From positions 124,001 to 188,000 of the forward strand of contig JADJRQ010000003.1 of assembly GCA_016712175.1 (NCBI GenBank): a stretch of DNA of 64,000 nt, read 5' to 3'. Both the position numbers and the translations under genes were made by a program. The notes under the pieces are model-generated. The model was not told where the DNA came from. It searched no databases and saw only the letters and a program-made list of their open reading frames with translations. Positions 28,811-37,098 of the stretch are shown here, one piece after another. Position 1 is the stretch's first letter, and every line of letters starts with the position of its first letter. This stretch comes from Solirubrobacterales bacterium (GTDB lineage: Bacteria; Actinomycetota; Thermoleophilia; Solirubrobacterales; 70-9).

Positions 28811-30553
28811 ATGAACGTGTATCCAAAGATAGGGTTCAGCCGGATCGGATCGCTCTTTCTGGCGGCCGTTTTGATCGCAGTGGCAGGTTTCGTCGGGATT
28901 GCGAACCCGGCCCAGGCCAAGCCGACCGCACAACTGGCTGCAGATGTGAATCCCGGACCAAGCGATTCGAATCCCGACGACGCGATCGAGTTTGGCGGCG
29001 ATCTCTACTTCGAGGCCGAAGATGGCGCCCACGGCTACGAGCTCTGGCGAACGGACGGCAAGGACTCGACCCTGGTCGCCGACATCAATCCGGGCACGAG
29101 TAGCTCGAACCCCCACTACTTCACTGAGATGAACGGCCACCTCTACTTCCGCGCCACTGATGGCATCGGTGGCTATGAACTGTGGCGGACCGACGGCACC
29201 ACGACCGAGCTTGTCGCCGATATTGATCCGGGCGCCGACGGTTCCAACCCGCAGGCACTCGCCAGATTCGGCGACCTGATCGTTTTCTCCGCCGACGACG
29301 GTGTAAACGGCAGAGAGCTGTGGAAGACGGACGGCTCTTCTACGACCATGATCCTGGACATCAATCCCGGCGGGAATTCCAACCCAAGTGAAATGACAGC
29401 GCTCGGGGATCTCTTCTTCTTCCGGGCCGACAACGGGGTGTCCGGACGGGAACTCTGGTTCGGCAACGGGGCGTTCGCCGCCATGGCCTCCAATATCAAT
29501 CCCGGGGCCGCGAATTCGGATCCGTCCGGTTTCACAGAGTTTGACGGCTGGCTCTACTTCCGCGCCAGCGATGCCGCCGACGGCAACGAACCGTGGCGAA
29601 CCAACGGCATGGTCGTGAATCAACTCGCGGACATCAACCCCGGTGCGGGCGGCTCGACCCCGGCGCTTTTCACTCCCATGGGAAACCGGCTCTACTTTCG
29701 TGCGGGCGACAACGCCAACGGGTTGGAGCTCTGGAAGACCGATGGTGCAGCGCCGGTCGCGACTACAACCAGGGTGACCGACATCAATCCCGGTGCGGAC
29801 AGCTCCAATATCTCCGACCTGTACGCCTCGGACAGCTACGTCTACTTCAACGCGGACGATGGCTCCCACGGACGAGAGCCCTGGCGAAGCAACGGCATCG
29901 GAGCCGCAAGCCTCGGCGACCTCAATCCGGGAGAAGACGACTCGGATCCGTACGAATTCACGGAACTCGGCGGCCAGATCTATTTCGCGGCCGACGACGG
30001 TTCTCGCGGCACTGAGCTATGGGCGATGAATGATGCATCGCCCGGCCTGTTCGCTGACGTCCTCCAGGGATCTCAGGGTTCGGAACTCAGCGAATTTTCC
30101 ACCTACAAGGACGAGCTCTACTTCACGGCTGATGACGGTCTCCACGGTTTTGAACTGTGGAAGGTCGGTGAGCCGGAGGACACGGAGGTGGGCATCAAGA
30201 TCGTCGGCAACAAGTTGAAGATGGCGAAATCCGGCAAGCTGAAGGTCAGGCTGAGCTGTCCGGCAAGCGAGGTCTCCGGCCCCTGCCGCGGCAAATTGAA
30301 GCTGAAAACCAGTAAGAAGTTCAAGACGAAGTCCAAGCGGCGCCGGGTCACGCTCGCCGGCAAGGGCTTCAAAGTGCCGTCCGGCAAGACCCGCACCGTC
30401 ACCCTCAGGCTGGGCAAGGGTGCGCGGCGACTGGTCGCTAAGAAGCGGAAGGCCAGGAAGCTGGTTGCGGTAGCGGCGGTGAAGGACGGAGCCGGAAACG
30501 CCAGCCGGACCACCAAGCGCATGAAACTCAAGCTCAAAAGAGCGAGACGCTGA
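28811..30553 (+). CDS. Secreted ELW-repeat protein, full length
   Basis: This 580-aa protein has GAGGAAGG before its ATG. The signal peptide ends ANPAQAK. About ten repeats of roughly 47 residues follow, each with the core DINPG..S.P..., LYFRADDG and YELWRTDG. The repetition suggests a closed beta-propeller. Residues about 465-580 hold a basic domain with a Cys pair (LSCPASEVSGPCRG) and a tail ending KLKLKRARR. It is probably a cell-surface or secreted protein; ligand unknown. It is the intact relative of the broken gene at 18067-19794. Confidence 0.85.
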   Translation: MNVYPKIGFSRIGSLFLAAVLIAVAGFVGIANPAQAKPTAQLAADVNPGPSDSNPDDAIEFGGDLYFEAEDGAHGYELWRTDGKDSTLVADINPGTSSSNPHYFTEMNGHLYFRATDGIGGYELWRTDGTTTELVADIDPGADGSNPQALARFGDLIVFSADDGVNGRELWKTDGSSTTMILDINPGGNSNPSEMTALGDLFFFRADNGVSGRELWFGNGAFAAMASNINPGAANSDPSGFTEFDGWLYFRASDAADGNEPWRTNGMVVNQLADINPGAGGSTPALFTPMGNRLYFRAGDNANGLELWKTDGAAPVATTTRVTDINPGADSSNISDLYASDSYVYFNADDGSHGREPWRSNGIGAASLGDLNPGEDDSDPYEFTELGGQIYFAADDGSRGTELWAMNDASPGLFADVLQGSQGSELSEFSTYKDELYFTADDGLHGFELWKVGEPEDTEVGIKIVGNKLKMAKSGKLKVRLSCPASEVSGPCRGKLKLKTSKKFKTKSKRRRVTLAGKGFKVPSGKTRTVTLRLGKGARRLVAKKRKARKLVAVAAVKDGAGNASRTTKRMKLKLKRARR

Positions 30554-30739
30554 CCAGAACATTGATCGCGATCCACGGTCCGGGGGTGAATCGGTGAGTG
30601 GTGTGAATGCACCGTGCGCCGACTCCCGGACCGGGGAGAGCGACTTCGCCAGAGGCGCCAGAGTTGGATGACCGCACTTTGGACCGGTATAATTTTCGAA
30701 ATCGCTGTGGTGCAGTAGCCAGACCAGGGAGGGTGGCAG

Positions 30740-31180
30740 TTGAAACTTGAAAAGCTCATGATCGGTCTGCTCGTCGTGATGCTCGGAGCTTTCGCATTGT
30801 CAGGCCCCGCGAATGCGGGTAAGCCGAAGACAGGCTCCTGGTTCTCCGATACGCCGGTCAATCCCAAAGACGAGGACAACCTGTCCACGATCCAGTTCAA
30901 GGTAGTCGGCCACGGCAAGAAGTTGAAACAGCTCACGATCTATTGGCAATGCGGGAGCAAACGCGGCTACCACCACTACACCAACTTGCCGATTCCGGTC
31001 TGGATCAACAAGAAGAGGAAGTTCAAGCTGGTCGGTGCGACCACACCGCCGTCGGGACAGGCCCAGAAGGACTTCAAGCTGAAGGGCAAGTTCGTCTCCC
31101 GCAAGAAGGCCAGGTACTCGATGAAGCTCAAGGGCTGCGGTCCCAAGACAACGGGAAAGCTCCGCTACTACGACAGCTGA
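30740..31180 (+). CDS. Small secreted basic protein
   Basis: This 146-aa protein starts at TTG, preceded by GGGAGG at a good distance. The signal peptide is hydrophobic residues 6-25, ending GPANAGK. The mature part is basic, with two cysteines (YWQCGSK and LKGCGPK) that could form one disulfide, and it resembles the Lys-rich C-terminal modules of the other exported proteins in this window. No known family recognised. Confidence 0.7.
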   Translation: MKLEKLMIGLLVVMLGAFALSGPANAGKPKTGSWFSDTPVNPKDEDNLSTIQFKVVGHGKKLKQLTIYWQCGSKRGYHHYTNLPIPVWINKKRKFKLVGATTPPSGQAQKDFKLKGKFVSRKKARYSMKLKGCGPKTTGKLRYYDS

Positions 31181-31223
31181 CCAGCCTGCGGGCGGAACTC
31201 CACCAGATTGGTACCTTTGAGTT

Positions 31224-31490
31224 GTGAGTAGCCAGAACTTGCCAGGTGGGGTGGTCCATAAGTTGCCTGCGGATCTGCGCGAGGGTCTGATCGCCAGCAC
31301 CACGGCACTCGATGCCTGGAAGGACATAACACCCCTGGCGCGGAACGAGTTCATCTGCTGGGTTGAGGATGCCAAGCAGCAAAAGACGAGAGAACGCCGT
31401 ATCCGCCGGACCCGGGAGGAACTCGAGGAAGGCCAGCGCCGACCCTGTTGCTGGCCGGGCTGCAAACACCGCGAGCGCAACGGCAGCTAG
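31224..31490 (+). CDS. YdeI/OmpD-associated family protein (short form)
   Basis: This 88-aa protein starts at GTG. It matches the C-terminal domain of the YdeI/OmpD-associated family, with LPADLREGL, DITPLARNEFICWVE, ARRIRRT-type sequence and the ending RRPCCWPGCKHR. Members have been linked to peptide resistance, but the biochemical role is not known. Several conserved Cys/His residues in CCWPGCKHR could bind metal. Confidence 0.8.
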   Translation: MSSQNLPGGVVHKLPADLREGLIASTTALDAWKDITPLARNEFICWVEDAKQQKTRERRIRRTREELEEGQRRPCCWPGCKHRERNGS

Positions 31491-31533
31491 CCAAGTTGGT
31501 GTAGTTAATGGTGTAGTTAGCTAGACTTCACCA

Positions 31534-32091
31534 ATGGAGAATCGGTCAGCAGACGGATTGACGCCTTCAATCGACGAAAGTCTCGATGATGAGGCAGCAA
31601 CATTGACGCCCTCAGCGCTCGCCGGGATCCTCCAGGAGCAGTTGGGCCAAAAAATCGCCGCCCACCTTGTAGGCCTCGGCGATGCCAGACAACTCGGGCG
31701 GTACCGAAAGAGCAACGGACCGAAGCCAAGACCGGTGATCGAGTTGAGACTACGGGAGGCCTACAAGCTGGTCGGCATGATCACGAACGCCTTCGACAAG
31801 AGGGTGGCGAGGTCATGGCTCCTCGGGACGAATTCAAGGCTTGGTGACAGGGCGCCGGTTGATGTCTTCTGTGGGGCGAAGTCGCCCGAAGAGTTCAGAC
31901 CAATCCGGACCGCGGCCCGCAAATTCGTGATCTCCGAATCTACGGTGCGTGATCCTCTCGCTGACATCGACGCTGTCCATGCTGCGCGTGCCAGGCCGAT
32001 GGCCGAAAGACTTGAGCTCGCCTTGAGTTGGAACCTGGTTGCGAGTGAACTGCGCGATGGAATGACAGAGCAACGGAGGGCGGCCAGGTGA
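31534..32091 (+). CDS. Xre/MbcA/ParS-type antitoxin-like protein
   Basis: This is a 185-aa protein. Residues about 30-95 form helices with a helix-turn-helix-like segment (LVGLGDARQLGRYRKSNG). Residues 100-150 read SWLLGTNSRLGDRAPVDVF, the Xre-MbcA-ParS toxin-binding pattern. It ends 4 bp inside the next gene's start (GTGA overlap), typical of a toxin-antitoxin pair. The downstream partner is a nucleotidyltransferase, not the usual RES/MbcT toxin, so this is a non-standard combination. Confidence 0.65.
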   Translation: MENRSADGLTPSIDESLDDEAATLTPSALAGILQEQLGQKIAAHLVGLGDARQLGRYRKSNGPKPRPVIELRLREAYKLVGMITNAFDKRVARSWLLGTNSRLGDRAPVDVFCGAKSPEEFRPIRTAARKFVISESTVRDPLADIDAVHAARARPMAERLELALSWNLVASELRDGMTEQRRAAR

Positions 32092-32573
32092 GCGCTCAGT
32101 TCGACGCCCGGGAGATTTTCCACTCACTCGCCACCCACGATGTGGCTTACGTAACGATCGGCGGCATCGCTGTGCAGGCCCATGGTGGGCAGCGTCTCAC
32201 CCAGGACCTTGACGTGGTGATCGCGTCCACGGAAGACAACCTGACGAGGTTGGCTGGCGCGCTGACTGAACTGGATGCTCGGATTCTCGGCCCCGACGGC
32301 CAACGTTCGAGTACGACGCCCTCTGTCGCCCTCCTCGGCTCGAGCGACCAATGGCATCTGGTGACAAAACACGGTCGTCTTGACGTATTGACCGTACCCG
32401 CGCACCTCGGCTCATTCCAAGAAATGCAGGCCAGGGCTCACCGTGTTCCCATGGGGGACGTGAAGGTCCCAATCGCCCACCGCAACGATCTCTTGATCCT
32501 GAAACGGGCAGCCGGCCGACCCCAGGACCTCGCGGACATCAAGCTGCTCGAGTCATTGGATGACGAAACTTAA
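32088..32573 (+). CDS. Nucleotidyltransferase, probable toxin of a TA pair
   Basis: This 161-aa protein starts at GTG, overlapping the antitoxin-like stop. It has the minimal nucleotidyltransferase layout: GGIAVQAHGGQRLTQDLDVVI (GG and Asp-x-Asp-type metal site), then DVLTVPAHLG and a C-terminal RNDLLILKRAAGRPQDLADI. This resembles AbiEii/MenT-type transferases that modify tRNA 3' ends. Function as a toxin is inferred from the pairing. Confidence 0.7.
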   Translation: MSAQFDAREIFHSLATHDVAYVTIGGIAVQAHGGQRLTQDLDVVIASTEDNLTRLAGALTELDARILGPDGQRSSTTPSVALLGSSDQWHLVTKHGRLDVLTVPAHLGSFQEMQARAHRVPMGDVKVPIAHRNDLLILKRAAGRPQDLADIKLLESLDDET

Positions 32574-32633
32574 GCTTTTGACTAGGCTGCCGCGACTAAA
32601 TGCAAGTCCCAATCATTGAGGAAGGGTGCCACT

Positions 32634-33236
32634 TTGGACACGACCTGCCACATCTCCATTTCGCTCGATGGCTTCGTCGCCGGGCCTGAGCAGAGTCGCG
32701 AGAACCCTCTCGGCAAGGGCGGGAAGAAGATTCACGCCTGGCACCTCGGCGACAATCGTGCCAACGAGGCCAACGAAACCGCTGCCGGCTGGCTCATGCG
32801 ACCGCGCGGGGCATACGTCATGGGCCGCAACATGTTCGGGCCGATCCGCGGTGAGTGGCACGAGGACTGGCGGGGGTGGTGGGGACCCGAGCCGCCGTAC
32901 CACGCTCCGGTATTTGTGCTCACCCAAAACGCCCGCGAGCCGATTGAGATGGAAGGCGGAACAACCTTTCACTTCGTCACCGACGGCTTTGACGCCGCTT
33001 ACGCACAGGCTTGCGAGACAGCCGGCGAGAATGGCGTCGACATTGCGGGCGGCGCCGCAACAGTGCGGCAAGCACTCATCGCCGGAGTCATCGACGAGTT
33101 GACGCTCGACATCGCTCCGGTCCTGCTCGGGTCAGGCGAACGGATCTTCGAGGCCGTCGAATCCTTCGAAATGGAGCCCGTCGAGGTGCTGCATTCACCG
33201 CTGGCCACACATATCCGCTACCGCCGCGCTAGTTGA
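32634..33236 (+). CDS. Dihydrofolate reductase-fold (RibD C-terminal) family protein
   Basis: A protein of 200 aa. I place the start at TTG 32634 because GAGGAAGGG lies 7 bases upstream; an upstream TTG at 32616 would lack a ribosome site. The fold is read from CHISISLDGFVAGPEQ, YVMGRNMFGPIRGEW, GVDIAGGAATVRQALIAG and PVLLGSGERIFE, which match the RibD C-terminal/DHFR-like reductases. It is likely NADPH-dependent; the substrate is unknown. It is not obviously linked to the TA genes around it. Confidence 0.85.
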   Translation: MDTTCHISISLDGFVAGPEQSRENPLGKGGKKIHAWHLGDNRANEANETAAGWLMRPRGAYVMGRNMFGPIRGEWHEDWRGWWGPEPPYHAPVFVLTQNAREPIEMEGGTTFHFVTDGFDAAYAQACETAGENGVDIAGGAATVRQALIAGVIDELTLDIAPVLLGSGERIFEAVESFEMEPVEVLHSPLATHIRYRRAS

Positions 33237-33347
33237 GACAGGTTGCGCCTCACCAAAGGCTTCTCAGGGGTTCGCTGATCGCAGATGACACCAAAGGGGG
33301 CCAATCGTTTCGAAGTTCCGAATTTGTGGTCTGTATACTGAAACGGT

Positions 33348-33584
33348 ATGCGGAACAAACTTTCGGAAAGAGGTCAGTTGACGATCCCAAAAGCTTTGCG
33401 GGAGCGCTTGGGGATGAAGCCCGGAACCGAGCTTGAGTTCGAAGCAGATGGGGGCCGCCTAATCATCAGCAAAGCGAGGCAGAAGGCCTCACTGAGGTCA
33501 GTGGTAGGTATTTTGCGCGATGGCCGGCGGACCGACGACGTGATGCGCGAGCTCAGAGGCGACGCCGACATTCCCGGCCAGTGA
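33348..33584 (+). CDS. AbrB/MazE-type antitoxin (VapB)
   Basis: This 78-aa protein has a swapped-hairpin AbrB DNA-binding domain (LSERGQLTIPKALRERLGMKPG) followed by a C-terminal toxin-binding tail. It overlaps the PIN toxin start by 4 bp (GTGA), the normal VapBC arrangement. It should repress its own operon together with the toxin. Confidence 0.9.
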   Translation: MRNKLSERGQLTIPKALRERLGMKPGTELEFEADGGRLIISKARQKASLRSVVGILRDGRRTDDVMRELRGDADIPGQ

Positions 33585-33985
33585 TCACAGCCGTAGATAC
33601 GAGCGTCCTGCTCGACGTCTTTCTGGCTGATGAGGCTTTTCTGGAAGGGTCGCTCACTTGCCTGGAACAGGCGTCTGACGAGGGTCTGCTGGTGGCGTCA
33701 GAAGTCGTATGGGCGGAGGTGGCAGCTGCCTTTGAAAGCTCAACGGATGCCGAGCAGGCGCTGGAGACGATCGGCATAGTTTTCCGGGCAGCCGACGCCG
33801 AGGCCGGACTCTTGGCAGGCGAAACCTGGCGCTGTTATCGCAAGTCTGGCGGTGGACGCGACCGTATGATCGCTGACTTCCTGATCGCATCCCATGCGGC
33901 GGTAGCGGCTGATCGGTTGCTGACAAGAGACCGCGGCTTTTACCGCTCCTATTTCAAGGACCTCGACATTCTCAGCCCCGACTGA
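33581..33985 (+). CDS. PIN-domain ribonuclease toxin (VapC)
   Basis: This 134-aa protein starts at GTG. PIN acidic residues are visible: VDTSVLLDVF at the start (first Asp), VVWAEVAAAFE (Glu), and DRMIADFLIASHA with LLTRDRGFY (last Asps). It should cleave RNA when free of VapB. Confidence 0.9.
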   Translation: MITAVDTSVLLDVFLADEAFLEGSLTCLEQASDEGLLVASEVVWAEVAAAFESSTDAEQALETIGIVFRAADAEAGLLAGETWRCYRKSGGGRDRMIADFLIASHAAVAADRLLTRDRGFYRSYFKDLDILSPD

Positions 33986-34004
33986 ACCCGGTTATACTTT
34001 TGGT

Positions 34005-34240
34005 ATGAAGACTGCCGTGTCGATTCCGGATGAACTTTTTGCCCAGGCCGATCAGTTGGCTGACCGGATGGGCAAGAGCCGCAGCGAGGTCTACCGCGAG
34101 GCTCTGGCTGACTATGTGGCCAGACGTGAACCGGGGCGGTTACCCGGGCGCTAAACGAGGTCGCTGAGGACCTCGCAGCCGCTCGAGACGGCTTCAGCGA
34201 CGAGGCTGCTCGGCGAACCTTCGAACGCGCCGAATGGTAA
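34005..34240 (+). pseudogene. Ribbon-helix-helix antitoxin of the MazF pair, one frameshift
   Basis: The ATG at 34005 gives a ribbon-helix-helix protein (MKTAVSIPDELFAQADQLAD, then GKSRSEVYREALADYVA). The frame hits a stop at about 34153, but the next frame continues as RALNEVAEDLAAARDGF and ends at TAA 34238-34240. That continuation is the toxin-wrapping tail expected of MazE-type antitoxins. A one-base indel near 34130-34145 (runs of G and C there) restores a 78-residue protein. The mazF start lies 7 bp upstream of that stop, as usual for such pairs. Confidence 0.8.
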
Positions 34241-34581
34241 TCAGCCAAGGCGATGTCTGCTGGGCGTCGCTGGAGGATCCGCTCGGATCAGGACCAGGTT
34301 TCCGTCGACCCGTCGTGGTCGTCCAGGGGGATGAATTCAACGCCAGTCAGATCGCCACGACGGTGGTCGTGGTGCTGACCAGCAACCTCCGGTTGGCGGC
34401 CGCACCCGGAAACGTGACGTTGGATGCTAAGCAGACCGGTGTGCCCAAAGTTTCCGTCGCGAACGTCTCTCAGATCGTCAGCATCGACCGTGTCCTGCTC
34501 GAAGAGCGGGTCGGACGTCTCACGTCACGTGACTTGCAACGTGTGCTCGCCGGCATCGATCTCGTGCTCGGGCGGGCCTAG
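34234..34581 (+). CDS. MazF-type endoribonuclease toxin
   Basis: This 115-aa protein has the MazF/PemK fold: the ISQGDVCWASL first strand, PVVVVQGDEFN, and a VTLDAKQTGVPKVSVANVSQIVSID stretch spanning the catalytic Arg/Thr region and the substrate-binding strands. It cleaves mRNA at short sequences when not bound by its antitoxin. It overlaps the antitoxin's 3' end. Confidence 0.9.
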   Translation: MVISQGDVCWASLEDPLGSGPGFRRPVVVVQGDEFNASQIATTVVVVLTSNLRLAAAPGNVTLDAKQTGVPKVSVANVSQIVSIDRVLLEERVGRLTSRDLQRVLAGIDLVLGRA

Positions 34582-34648
34582 ATCTTTACGAGTTCTAACT
34601 TCGAGAAGCCGATTTCTATACCCGGAAACCTGCTGCTGGAGAGTTCGA

Positions 34649-34745
34649 GGCCTCGAGTTCCATCACAGAGACCCGTTCGATCGGCTCTTGGTGGCTCAGG
34701 CTCTGGAAGAGGACCTGACCCTGGTCAGCCAGGATCGAGATCTGG
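34649..34745 (+). pseudogene. C-terminal remnant of a VapC PIN toxin, cut by the transposon
   Basis: The last 32 or so codons before the transposon read GLEFHHRDPFDRLLVAQ ... VSQDRDL, the C-terminal third of a VapC. The N-terminal part is already missing between mazF and this point. The frame resumes exactly after the transposon at 55507 with AAYGLSLRW and a stop at 55535, the normal VapC ending. This proves both the insertion point and the original sequence. Confidence 0.85.
34740..34745. repeat. Target-site duplication, left copy (ATCTGG)
   Basis: ATCTGG stands directly before the left end of the transposon and again directly after the right end. If the first A is chance, the duplication is 5 bp (TCTGG), the usual length for Tn7-like elements. 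Confidence 0.85.
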
Positions 34746-34791
34746 TGTGTAGCGACTGAAAAGTGATCCTCTGGACGACAGCCGTGCTCCT
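34746..34791 (+). repeat. Transposon left end
   Basis: The end begins with TGTGTAGCGAC and has TGCTCCT at 34785-34791, with a CGAC box between. These spaced boxes are probably transposase binding sites. The inverted partner is 55454-55500. Confidence 0.8.
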
Positions 34792-35108
34792 AGTGAGTTC
34801 GGAGCACACGACCAGGGCGGCGCATGTGAAGTCTCCGAGTTGTTCGACGGGTTCTTTGGTGGCGCCTAGCAGTCCGATAGCGGCGTGTCGGGTCTCGCCC
34901 AACTTAGACCGCCTGCTCTCGATGATTGCGACCAAGTTCTCTCATTTCCTTGCGACGCCATGGCGGTTGAGCGTAGCCGAAGCCGGAACCAGCTTTCCAT
35001 GGCTACCGGACGGGGGAATCGGTTGGTGACGGGGATGCCAGCCCTGTTCTTGGCTTGGCGGTAGTTTGAGATCTCAGGCGCACGCAGTCCACGGATGGAA
35101 AGGGAGCG
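34792..35108. other. Non-coding left arm of the transposon
   Basis: I see no convincing gene in this stretch. GTGCTCC (34784-34790) and GGAGCAC (34800-34806) form a short inverted repeat next to the end boxes. A GGAAAGGGAG ribosome site at the right edge serves the next gene. Confidence 0.5.
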
Positions 35109-35822
35109 ATGGGATACAGAGGTCATGACGATTGGACAGACATGTCCGACTACGTCGTTCATCTCACGAAAGATGAACCCGGCGGAGCTAGTGGATACAA
35201 CTCATGGATTGGAATCCTGGGGGATGGCGAGCTTCGTGCCGGGCCTCTCCCTTTCGGGGCAGCGAAGAATATTCCGGAGCTAACTGAATTGAATCGCTGC
35301 GTCTGTTTCAGCGAAATTCCCCTTGACATGCTTGACCGTTTGGTGTCCCGCCGGAGCGAGTACGGAATCGGCTTTCACAAAGACTTCATTGTTCAGCAAG
35401 GTGGCGCGCCACTTTGGTACCTGGACCGGGCTGGTCCTCGAGCGCAACACATCGGAGACGAGATTAAGCGGCGCATTGACGAAGGTATTGATGTCGACGA
35501 TCCATTCTGGAAGATCACACCGTTCGTCGATCGTCCCGGTTTCTATGGGACCTCGTCGTATCGTTTCGAATGGGAAAGAGAGTGGAGATTGGTCGGTGAT
35601 CTAGCTTTCGGGCCTTCGAACGTCGCTTTTCTATTCTTGCCAGAAGCAGAGCACGAAAAAGCTCGACAATTCTTTGTCGACGTGGAAATTGCTCATACAG
35701 GGCCTCACTACCTCGTTCCTTATATCGACGCGAGCTGGGACATGTCAAAGATTCAGGACGCATTGGAGAATCTGCCCGAGCCGCCCGAACCATCGCCAGG
35801 AGTCACCCCGTGGTTCTTGTGA
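35109..35822 (+). CDS. Possible AbiGi-like or DUF2971-like abortive-infection protein
   Basis: This is a 237-aa protein with AAAGGGAG before its ATG. It starts with a DYVVHLTKDEPGG segment, has CVCFSEIPLDML and GIGFHKDFIVQQGGAPLWYLD, and then SYRFEWEREWRLVGDL. The order 'FxEIP ... WEREWR' is what I know from AbiGi antitoxin-like and DUF2971 proteins, which occur in phage-resistance loci. The match is by eye and weak; function inferred only from this and the transposon setting. Confidence 0.5.
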   Translation: MGYRGHDDWTDMSDYVVHLTKDEPGGASGYNSWIGILGDGELRAGPLPFGAAKNIPELTELNRCVCFSEIPLDMLDRLVSRRSEYGIGFHKDFIVQQGGAPLWYLDRAGPRAQHIGDEIKRRIDEGIDVDDPFWKITPFVDRPGFYGTSSYRFEWEREWRLVGDLAFGPSNVAFLFLPEAEHEKARQFFVDVEIAHTGPHYLVPYIDASWDMSKIQDALENLPEPPEPSPGVTPWFL

Positions 35823-36035
35823 TGCGCTGAGCGAAAGCAATCCCTATGTCGAAGCAGAGGAAGATCGGGCGGTGGACCCCGATCAAACAGCTCGGCTGAG
35901 GAGTAAACAGTGAAGTCTGGGAGGCTTCAGACGACCCTGGCGCAACCATGGTCTTAAAGAAGTTGACGAATCCCCGTTCAGAGCGGAGTGCCAGCTTCGA
36001 GACCAGCAGACAGGAGGTAAGCCGAATCTCGGGTC

Positions 36036-36827
36036 TTAGTTCAGCGGATACGGTGCTGTTGCCGGTAGAGGAAGTCCCGACTCGCATTCAGAGAGCACTT
36101 CGTACACTCGATGGACTGTCGCTTTCAGCCAGTTCCGAGGACGCCCCTCGAGCAGCACTTCGTACTTGAAATGAGGCTCGACATCAGTGGTTGAGATCGT
36201 GGGCTCGCGAACCGCAATTAGCGAAGTCAGTTGAGTGACTCCGGGGCCAAGCCGGCGCGACGGTTCAAAGTCGATCCATTCGAGCTCGACTCCGTCGGCT
36301 ACTCCGACGAATTCATGTTGGACGGCCGAAGCCACCGCCGCAAGCTCCCGATGTTTGTCCGCATTCGAAAGTTCCCGAAGCCATCGCAGGTGATCAGCCC
36401 ACACCGCACCTCCGGAATGCTGATATGGCTGAGCGCGCTCAATGATCTCGCGTAAAGATCGGGGGACACCTTTCAGCATCCGACCACTCCACTCTTCAAA
36501 GTCCTTCTCGGTATCAGCGATCGGAAATTGGCTCCTTTCGTTCCTCGTGGCGTGGGCATAAACCGCGTGGTCTAGCGACGATCTCAAGTTGTGTACGGCC
36601 TCACCGGCTAGAAGCGACCAAGAAGCTGGAATACCGATTCGCTCAATTGCTTGGCTCACACACCTGATTTGCCCCTCGTCGATTACCTCGAAGTCCGTCT
36701 CGAATAGATAGGCGTCGTCATCTTCAAATAGTTCGATCTCTCGCAAGAGCTCGCGTACTTGGGCGACCCCACGAAGAAACTTTCGGGATGCAGAACTTCC
36801 TGATGGATGTTCTTGAGTTAGCGACAT
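36036..36827 (-). CDS. Hypothetical protein of a widespread actinobacterial family
   Basis: This is a 263-aa soluble protein. A conserved-looking helix SWSLLAGEAVHNLRSSLDHAVYA, an IERAQPYQ segment and LRWLRELSNADKHRELAAV recall a family I have seen annotated only as hypothetical, with HEPN-like character (the RxxxDH/NADKH helices). No function can be given. Before the IS21 insertion, the 95-aa gene ended 30 bp upstream of it in the same direction, so the two were probably one unit. Confidence 0.65.
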   Translation of the reverse strand: MSLTQEHPSGSSASRKFLRGVAQVRELLREIELFEDDDAYLFETDFEVIDEGQIRCVSQAIERIGIPASWSLLAGEAVHNLRSSLDHAVYAHATRNERSQFPIADTEKDFEEWSGRMLKGVPRSLREIIERAQPYQHSGGAVWADHLRWLRELSNADKHRELAAVASAVQHEFVGVADGVELEWIDFEPSRRLGPGVTQLTSLIAVREPTISTTDVEPHFKYEVLLEGRPRNWLKATVHRVYEVLSECESGLPLPATAPYPLN

Positions 36828-36857
36828 TGCGCTATGGCATTCCCTCGATCGTCGATT

Positions 36858-36969
36858 CTAGGCTCGAGGCCTGACCAACCAGGTCTCGACGCCGTCATCA
36901 TCGGGGCAAGGAATTAGATAGAGGCCTTCGTTTCGACCGTGAAAAGTATGGACGCCACCCTCGTATTCA
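36858..36969 (-). pseudogene. 3' part of a 95-aa gene split by IS21 copy A
   Basis: This carries the last 35 or so codons of the small gene: EGGVHTFHGRNEGLYLIPCP ... RPRA and the stop (CTA on the plus strand at 36858-36860). The 5' part is at 39236-39417. Joining the parts with one copy of the duplicated TATTCA gives 288 bp, exactly 95 codons plus stop. Confidence 0.85.
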
Positions 36970-37002
36970 TGTAGGCGCCGGTCCAATACTGCACCACATC
37001 TG

Positions 37003-37018
37003 CCGGTTTAAAAGTGCA
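37003..37018 (-). repeat. IS21 internal transposase-binding repeat, left end
   Basis: CCGGTTTAAAAGTGCA is the inverted, slightly changed counterpart of the three repeats at the right end. Confidence 0.6.
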
Positions 37019-37098
37019 CCACTCGGCAGCTGACCAGGGAAACCTGGTCGGAGCGTAGATCCTGTCTTGATCGAAGTCGATCGGGACGGAGGAAGGCA

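Noticed and set aside
34783..34807. GTGCTCC/GGAGCAC hairpin at the transposon left end as a terminator
   Set aside because: It overlaps the matched end box and has no T-run; it is better explained as part of the end structure.
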